Shown: one piece after another, positions 58,991 through 64,000 of the stretch
How the letters are laid out: each line of letters opens with the position of its first letter
Position numbering within the stretch: the first letter of the stretch is position 1
Position numbers and translations under genes: made by a program
Source of the DNA: Lujinxingia vulgaris
Lineage (GTDB): Bacteria > Myxococcota_A > Bradymonadia > Bradymonadales > Bradymonadaceae
DNA: 64,000 nucleotides
Direction: 5' to 3'
Assembly (NCBI RefSeq): GCF_007997005.1
Contig: NZ_VOSL01000019.1
Span: forward strand, 1-64,000
Notes under the pieces: model-generated
Database searches by the model: none
Seen by the model: the letters and a program-made list of their open reading frames with translations, nothing else
What the model was told of the DNA's origin: nothing

Positions 58991-59865
58991 TCGATAACCG
59001 ACGCGGGGCGGGGCTTCGGGAGTGGGATGTGCAGGTGGTGACCTGCGCCGAGCTCCCGGAGCCCGACGCCGATATGGCGCCCTTGATGGCGGCGCTGGAG
59101 GTGGCGGGTCTGCGGGCTCGTCAGGTGGTCTGGGATGACGCGACGGTGGATTGGGGGGAGAGCAGCCTGACGGTGATTCGCTCGACCTGGGACTATCATC
59201 GTCGACGCGACGCCTTTGTGGCCTGGGCACAGGCCGTCGGGGAGCGAAGTCAGCTGCTCAACCCGGCACAGGTCGTTTTGTGGAACACCCATAAGCGCTA
59301 CCTGCTTACGCTGGCCTTGCGGGGGGTGGCGGCGGTGCCCACGGCGATGATCGAGCGGGGCTCGTGTTTAAAAGCCGGGGAGATCTGTGAGGATCAGGGC
59401 TGGCGTAAGATCGTGGTCAAGCCGGCGGTCTCGGCCGGCTCGTACCAGACGCATGTGATGGAGGCCGGGGCGATCGACGAGGAGGTGGTCGGGGCGCTGG
59501 TGGCCGCCGAAGATGTGCTGGTGCAGCCCTATATTGAGAGTGTGGATACCTACGGGGAGCGCTCGCTGATCTTCATCGACGGGGAGCTTACGCATAGCGT
59601 GCGCAAGTCGCCGCGTTTTGCCGGCGAAGATGAATCGGTGAGCGGGCCGCATCCGATCGATGCGGCGGAGCGGGAGGTTGGCGAGCGGGCGCTCAAGGCG
59701 GTGGGGGGCGAAGGGCTGCTCTACGCCAGGGTGGATCTGGTGCGGGGTGCAGACGGAGCGCCGATGGTCGCGGAGCTGGAGCTTGTGGAGCCGTCGCTCT
59801 TTTTCAACCTCTGTCCGGAGGCGTTGGAGCGGTATGTGGCGGGGGTGAAGAGGAGGTTGGGTTAG
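58987..59865 (+). CDS. ATP-grasp enzyme
   Basis: 292 residues from GTG 58987, which overlaps the previous stop. Prokaryotic glutathione synthetase-like ATP-grasp: pre-domain with LTVIRSTWDYHRRRDAFVAW, ATP-binding part with NTHKRYLLTLALRGVAAVPT and KIVVKPAVSAGSYQTHVM, VLVQPYIESVDTYGERSLIF, and the metal site YARVDLVRGADGAPMVAELE ending in LELVEPSLFF. Members ligate amino acids or activate carboxylates (for example, cycloserine-type enzymes). The real substrate cannot be told from sequence. Confidence 0.87.
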   Translation: MIDNRRGAGLREWDVQVVTCAELPEPDADMAPLMAALEVAGLRARQVVWDDATVDWGESSLTVIRSTWDYHRRRDAFVAWAQAVGERSQLLNPAQVVLWNTHKRYLLTLALRGVAAVPTAMIERGSCLKAGEICEDQGWRKIVVKPAVSAGSYQTHVMEAGAIDEEVVGALVAAEDVLVQPYIESVDTYGERSLIFIDGELTHSVRKSPRFAGEDESVSGPHPIDAAEREVGERALKAVGGEGLLYARVDLVRGADGAPMVAELELVEPSLFFNLCPEALERYVAGVKRRLG

Positions 59866-59874
59866 AAGGTTTGG

Positions 59875-60045
59875 GGGGACGCGATGTGGGGGGGCGTGTG
59901 TGGGGGCTGGTGGTGCGCTTTTTGTGGTTAGGTGGTTGGGTGGTTGTGTGGTTGAGGGGCCTGGGGGGTACACGACGTTGGGTGATTCGTGAGGGCGTTC
60001 GGTGGTGCGCGGTTTGTGGTTGTGGGGTTAGGTGGTTGCGGGGCG
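59875..60045 (+). repeat. Family C G/T-rich repeat
   Basis: ACGCGATGTGGGGGGGCGTG, GTGGTTAGGTGGTTGGGTGG, TACACGACGTTGGGTGATTC and again GTGGGGTTAGGTGGTTGCGG. The word order matches the copies at 5.6, 23.4 and 24.3 kb. It is directly joined to two family B copies. Confidence 0.75.
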
Positions 60046-60262
60046 CCGAACGCATCAGGACGACGCTGGCTGCGTCGCTGCGGACTCGCGGTGGCGCTGC
60101 CACGGCTTCGTCCTTGCTCCTTGCCAATCGCCGCCCTGAGTGCGCTCGGGTGGGCGCCGAGCGCACTCAGGACGACGCTGGCTGCGTCGCTGCGGACTCG
60201 CGGTGGCGCTGCCACAGCTTCGTCCTTGCTCCTTGCCAATCGCCGCCCTGAGTGCGCTCGGG
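60046..60262 (+). repeat. Two tandem family B elements
   Basis: Bases 60046-60150 and 60155-60262 are nearly identical direct copies. Each starts CCGA(A/G)CGCA with TCAGGACGACGCTGGCTG, goes through GTGGCGCTGCCAC and ends GCCGCCCTGAGTGCGCTCGG. The ends are inverted repeats of each other, and the GTGGCGCTGCCAC core is itself a palindrome. A few bases separate them from the next gene stop. Confidence 0.9.
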
Positions 60263-60279
60263 TGTGGTTGGCGGTGTGG

Positions 60280-60975
60280 TTACTCCGCGCCCAGATCGTA
60301 GACTTCGAGGTTGTCGAAGGTGGCCGGGGCCTGCCAGTTGTTGAAGGCAAAATGGCGGTGGTCGTCGCCTTTGAGGGGATCTTCGTCGGCGTAGGTGAGG
60401 AAGGGTTTGCCGTCGACGAACCAGCGCAGGCGGTTGTCGGTGCGCACGATGGCGAAGGTGTAGGTGCGCTCGGGCTCGACCTTCTGGCCGGAGGCGCCGA
60501 CGAGGCGGTCGTCGCCGTGCTCGTCGAGTCGGGCGATGATGTTGAGGCTGTTGTTCCAGCCGCCGAAGATGCCGATGTAGCCGCTCTCGTGGGTCTGGCC
60601 GTCGCCGAGGATCTCGAACTTAAGATCGCCCACCTCCGAGAGCGCTGTGGCTTCAAAGCTCACGCGAAAATGTTCGGGAAGGGGCGTTTGCAGCCAGAGG
60701 GCGTCGTTTTTGGCGCCGGCGATGTGCAGCTTTCCGTCCTCGATCTGCCAGCCGGCGTAGCCGCTCTGCCACTCTTCGCCGAGGGCCGGGCCGTCGAAGG
60801 TGGTCTTGTAGACGAGCTGGCCGCCTTCAAGCCCGGTGGTGTCGTTGGCACCGGCGGCGGTGGCCGCCGGGGCGGGGCCGGTCTGCGGGGTGTCGGGGGC
60901 CTGGTCGCAGGCGATGGCGAGCGAGAGGGCCGAGAGCAGCGCGATGGCGAGCCGGGGGGAGGGCGTCGTGGGCAT
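60280..60975 (-). CDS. Lipoprotein with jelly-roll (LamG-like) domain
   Basis: 231 residues from ATG 60975 (GAGG upstream). Signal peptide LAIALLSALSLAIACDQ with lipid Cys ~23. After a Pro/Ala linker, residues ~55-230 have alternating strands: LVYKTTFDGPALGEEWQSGY, AGWQIEDGKLHIAGAKNDAL, FRVSFEATALSEVGDLKFEI, TYTFAIVRTDNRLRWFVDGK and a closing ATFDNLEVYDLG. This pattern fits a concanavalin/LamG fold that often binds sugars (inference). It is preceded by the terminator of the kinase gene. Confidence 0.75.
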   Translation of the reverse strand: MPTTPSPRLAIALLSALSLAIACDQAPDTPQTGPAPAATAAGANDTTGLEGGQLVYKTTFDGPALGEEWQSGYAGWQIEDGKLHIAGAKNDALWLQTPLPEHFRVSFEATALSEVGDLKFEILGDGQTHESGYIGIFGGWNNSLNIIARLDEHGDDRLVGASGQKVEPERTYTFAIVRTDNRLRWFVDGKPFLTYADEDPLKGDDHRHFAFNNWQAPATFDNLEVYDLGAE

Positions 60976-60992
60976 GGGGATGTCCTCAAAGT

Positions 60993-61028
60993 AAAAAGCC
61001 GACGAAGTCAGGGGACGTTCGTCGGCTT
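60993..61028 (-). terminator. Rho-independent terminator after the hybrid kinase
   Basis: On the minus strand AAGCCGACGAA pairs with TTCGTCGGCTT, followed by TTT. It lies 71 bases after the kinase stop and before the lipoprotein gene. Confidence 0.88.
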
Positions 61029-61098
61029 CTATAGCAGATCGGCCGGTCGGCAAAAACTGCAGCGCGGCGGCCCCGGCGCGGGTGTGCCGCGTGGGTGA

Positions 61099-63675
61099 TC
61101 AGGTGTGTTCGTGGACCTTGCGCACCAGCTCGCGGATCTGCTCGAGCAGGAGCTCGCCATCGTCGCCGCCTTTGGGCAGGACCTCGCGGGCGCCGCGGGA
61201 GAGCTCGTCGCGATCGGCGTCGCTGAGCTCTTTGGCGGTGATGACGACCACCGGGATCTGGCAGTGGGCCTCATCGCGGCGCACCCGGCGCAAGAACTCA
61301 AAGCCGTCCATTTTGGGCATCATCAGGTCGAGGAGGATGAGCGCCGGCGGAGCGCCGGAGAGGGCTTCCAGACCTTCCAGGCCGTTGGTGGCCTCGTCGA
61401 CCTGCCAGCCTTCTTTCTCAAGCACGCGGCGGATGAGCGAGCGGGTGGGCTCGTCGTCTTCTACCACGAGCACGCGGCCGCCTTCGGGGGCCGATGCGCC
61501 TTGCTCCTCGTCGCTGCGGTAGCGCTGAAGGATGCTCAAGAGGGCGTCGCGATCGATGGGTTTCATCAGGTAGTGGTCGGCGCCGAGCGCGTAGCCGCGG
61601 GAGGTCTCCGAGACCATGGTGACCATGATGACGGGGATCTCTGCGAGTTTCGGATCGGATTTGAGCCTGGCGAGCGTGGACCAGCCGTCGAGCTGGGGCA
61701 TCATCACATCGAGGGTGATGGCGGCAGGCTGCAGCTCGGCGGCCAGGTGCAGGCCCTCGGTGCCGCTGGCGGCGCAGACGACCTCAAAGCCTTCGCGCTC
61801 GAGCATGCGACGCAGAAGATCGCGTACGGTGGGGTCGTCGTCGATCACCAGCACCACGTCGCCCGAGGCGCAGCTGAGCCCGGCGTCGGTCAGGGCGTCG
61901 GCGGTCTGGCCGGAGGTGGAGAGGGTGCGGGTGCGGGGGCGCTCGGCGTCGTCTTCAACGTCGTCGCGGGGGATCTCGTTGGCGCGAAGATCGGCGGAGA
62001 GGCGCACGGTGAAGGTTGTGCCCTGATCTTTGTGGCTCTCGACCTCGATCGTGCCGCCGAGCAGACTGGCGAAGTGGCGAGTGATGGTCAGGCCCAGGCC
62101 TGTGCCGCCGAACTCACGGGTGGTGGAGGTGTCGGCCTGGGTGAACGCCTCAAAGATCTGCTTGAGCTCCTCGGGGGTCATGCCGATGCCGGTGTCGGTG
62201 ACGCTGATAACGATCTGGTCGGCCTCGGTGTCGCGGCGGGCGTCGACTTTGACCTGGCCCTGGCGGGTGAATTTGCAGGCGTTGGACAGAAGGTTGAACG
62301 CGATCTGACGCACCTTGGTGGGGTCGGAGCGCATGTAGCGCAGGTCGGGATCGAGGGTCATCGTCAGGGTGTTGAAGTTCTGTCGGGCCAGGGGGGCGAC
62401 GGTGGCGGCGATATCATCGAGGAGCTCGCTGATGTCAAAGAGCTCGATGTGGGTGGTCATCTTGCCGGCCTCAATCTTGGAGAGATCGAGGATGTCGTTG
62501 ATGAGCGCGAGCAGGTGTTGTCCGGCCGAGCGGATCCGCTGGAGGTCGGGTCGAAAGGGCTCGACGATAGGGGTTGCCTCGTTTTGCTCTTCGACGATGA
62601 CGTCGATCTCCTCCAGCACGATCTCGGCGTAGCCAATGACGGCGTTGAGCGGGGTGCGCAGCTCATGGCTCATATTGGCCAGGAAGGCGCTCTTGGCACG
62701 GTTGGCCTCCAGGGCCTCATCCCGGGCCAGCTCCAGGGCCTGGCGGGCAGCGTGGCGTTCGGTGACGTCGCGCAAGATCAAAACAAAGCGCACATTCGTC
62801 GAGTCGTAGAGCGTGCCCAGTGCCACCTCGATCGGAAAGAGCTCCCCGTGGCGCATGCCTTCGAGCTCGGTGGCCGAGCGCAACGTGCCCTTGAGCGCCG
62901 ATTCGCGAAGCCTGCCCGCGGTCAGCGCCGGGACCAACGCCTCGATCGGAGTCTGAATGAGCGCGTCTTCGGAGAGGCCAAAGATCCGGGCGCTGGCCGG
63001 GTTTCCGCTCTCGATACGTCCATCGGCGTTGATTGTCAGGATGGGGTCGGGGGCCGTCTCCACCACCGCCCGGGTTTCGGCCTCACGGGTTTTGACCCGG
63101 TCGATAAGCCACTCCTGGAGGCGGTCTTTTAAGACGAACATCGAGAACATCACGCTGGTCATGCCCACCATCTCGATGAGTCGGGTCGATTCGGGGCTGT
63201 TTGCGCCGATGATCTGCGCGAAGGCCACGCCGTTGATGTCGGCGATAAAAATGGCCACCCAGGTTGTTAACGTCAGCGCCAGCCACCCCAGGGCGGGGCG
63301 AGTGCCCAGGAAGAGCAGCGCAAACATGGGCACCAGCCCCATCCAGCTGAGCGATTCGGAGTCCATGCCGTTGGCCGCCAGCGCCATGCCCAGAAAGAGG
63401 ATGTAAAAGGGAATCAGGATGAGATTTCCCGCCAGCGGCATGCTCCCGGTGCGCTTGAGCGCAAAGGGGGCCGAGCCCACGCAAATCGTCGCCGCGATCA
63501 CCGCCAGCGTGATCGACACCGAGTGCTGGGTTACCCAGATAAAGGTCGCGGCGATGGGGCCCCAGATCACCAGAAAGAAGACGGTTTGAATGGCCAGTTC
63601 GGCGCGTTTTCGCTCAATGTCGCGCCCCTGGCCATAGTCCCCGGGAATAAAATAATCGACGGCGTTTTGAAGCAT
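61099..63675 (-). CDS. Membrane hybrid histidine kinase with PAS and two receiver domains
   Basis: 858 residues. About five to six N-terminal membrane helices to ~195, then a PAS domain (~205-320, AVVETAPDPILTINADGRIE). HisKA follows with His337 in FLANMSHELRTPLNAVIGY, then HATPase with NLLSNACKF, DTGIGM and GGTGLGLTI. Two receivers carry phosphoacceptors Asp656 (TLDVMMPQLDG) and Asp783 (LLDLMMPKMDG). It senses through the membrane or PAS domain and relays phosphate inside the protein. Its last ~70 residues are closely similar to the partial gene next to it at 63781. Confidence 0.93.
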   Translation of the reverse strand: MLQNAVDYFIPGDYGQGRDIERKRAELAIQTVFFLVIWGPIAATFIWVTQHSVSITLAVIAATICVGSAPFALKRTGSMPLAGNLILIPFYILFLGMALAANGMDSESLSWMGLVPMFALLFLGTRPALGWLALTLTTWVAIFIADINGVAFAQIIGANSPESTRLIEMVGMTSVMFSMFVLKDRLQEWLIDRVKTREAETRAVVETAPDPILTINADGRIESGNPASARIFGLSEDALIQTPIEALVPALTAGRLRESALKGTLRSATELEGMRHGELFPIEVALGTLYDSTNVRFVLILRDVTERHAARQALELARDEALEANRAKSAFLANMSHELRTPLNAVIGYAEIVLEEIDVIVEEQNEATPIVEPFRPDLQRIRSAGQHLLALINDILDLSKIEAGKMTTHIELFDISELLDDIAATVAPLARQNFNTLTMTLDPDLRYMRSDPTKVRQIAFNLLSNACKFTRQGQVKVDARRDTEADQIVISVTDTGIGMTPEELKQIFEAFTQADTSTTREFGGTGLGLTITRHFASLLGGTIEVESHKDQGTTFTVRLSADLRANEIPRDDVEDDAERPRTRTLSTSGQTADALTDAGLSCASGDVVLVIDDDPTVRDLLRRMLEREGFEVVCAASGTEGLHLAAELQPAAITLDVMMPQLDGWSTLARLKSDPKLAEIPVIMVTMVSETSRGYALGADHYLMKPIDRDALLSILQRYRSDEEQGASAPEGGRVLVVEDDEPTRSLIRRVLEKEGWQVDEATNGLEGLEALSGAPPALILLDLMMPKMDGFEFLRRVRRDEAHCQIPVVVITAKELSDADRDELSRGAREVLPKGGDDGELLLEQIRELVRKVHEHT

Positions 63676-63780
63676 GATTCGGGCCTTAGGCCAATGAGCT
63701 CAACGACGAGAGCTTTGTGGATAGAAGGAGTTCGGGGGGCGTGCATAAGAATCGCTGCGTGAGCGCGGGAAGTATCACTC

Positions 63781-64000
63781 TCAGAGGAGCGTGTCGACGA
63801 CCGGCCGCGGGGTGTGGCGGCGCACCATCTTGCGGAGCTCATCGAGGAGGTGATCGCGCTCGTTTCCGCCCTTGTCGATGATGGCGTTGACGCCCTGGCG
63901 AAGCCGGGTGCGATCGTCGTCGGTGAGCTCTTTGGCGGTGACCACCACGACGGGGATGTGGCGATGCGCCTCATCCTGACGCAGCTTATGGAGAAACTCA
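63781..64000 (-). CDS. Receiver-domain protein, C-terminal part
   Basis: Only the last 73 codons are inside the window. The translation includes RQDEAHRHIPVVVVTAKELT and ends RPVVDTLL. It matches the end of the second receiver of the neighbouring hybrid kinase (RRDEAHCQIPVVVITAKELS). It is the end of a response regulator or a second hybrid kinase, upstream of the kinase on the same strand, separated by ~105 bases. Confidence 0.85.
   Translation of the reverse strand, partial: EFLHKLRQDEAHRHIPVVVVTAKELTDDDRTRLRQGVNAIIDKGGNERDHLLDELRKMVRRHTPRPVVDTLL

Overview
The window is GC-rich, densely coded bacterial chromosome. No rRNA or tRNA gene is visible, so the lineage is an inference. A MurF-Alr fusion, many small lipoproteins, a paired ArsA/Get3-like ATPase system, a type III-like export core and hybrid kinases with several receiver domains fit a deltaproteobacterium-like or Myxococcota/Bradymonadia-type Gram-negative. 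The window appears to lie near the replication origin: dnaN and recF follow an AT-richer intergenic region with DnaA-box-like sequences, and four parS-like palindromes occur over the next 45 kb.

Layout. 0-5.2 kb: heavy-metal RND efflux operon (TolC end, adaptor lipoprotein with Cys-rich repeats, CzcA/CusA-type pump). 5.2-7.1 kb: repeat cluster and a DUF1264 lipoprotein. 7.1-10.9 kb: class Ia ribonucleotide reductase nrdAB on the minus strand behind a cobalamin riboswitch. 11.2-14.6 kb: small membrane protein, candidate oriC, dnaN, recF. 14.6-20.8 kb: a 42-bp tandem array, an RlmD-type RNA methyltransferase, a membrane protein and molybdenum cofactor genes (moaA, a moaD-moaE fusion, a moaC-mogA fusion). 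21-25.6 kb: lysine 5,6-aminomutase alpha subunit alone, then three paralogous small membrane proteins separated by repeats. 25.7-35.4 kb: Ca2+/Na+ antiporter, NAD synthetase, TPR lipoprotein, M20 peptidase, DUF423 protein, histidine ammonia-lyase. 35.4-40 kb: repeat array, two DUF2795-like proteins, Cys-repeat lipoprotein, ArsA-like ATPase pair (minus strand). 40.2-48.9 kb: YgfZ-like protein, uppS, thiD, murF-alr, infC with an AUU start, HPt/receiver proteins. 48.9-53.7 kb: minus-strand type III-like export operon (FliO-like, SctR, S, T, U, TPR). 54.1-59.9 kb: frameshifted MBOAT acyltransferase with an SGNH partner, glycosyltransferase, lipoprotein, ATP-grasp enzyme. 60-64 kb: repeats, lipoprotein, hybrid histidine kinase and the end of a second receiver protein.

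The most distinctive non-coding content is three repeat families that recur together between genes. Family A is tandem units of about 42 bp (5.3, 24.4 and 35.5 kb). Family B is elements of about 105 bp with palindromic ends (5.7, 6.9, 7.0, 11.5, 24.7 and 60.0-60.3 kb, plus a half copy at 23.4 kb). Family C is G/T-rich GGTTGGGT-type sequence (5.6, 23.4, 24.3 and 59.9 kb). A fourth, unrelated array between recF and rlmD also has a 42-bp period. Functionally, the cobalamin riboswitch on nrdAB and the B12-dependent aminomutase gene both point to B12-centred metabolism. The parS sites and oriC candidate point to ParABS segregation in this part of the chromosome.
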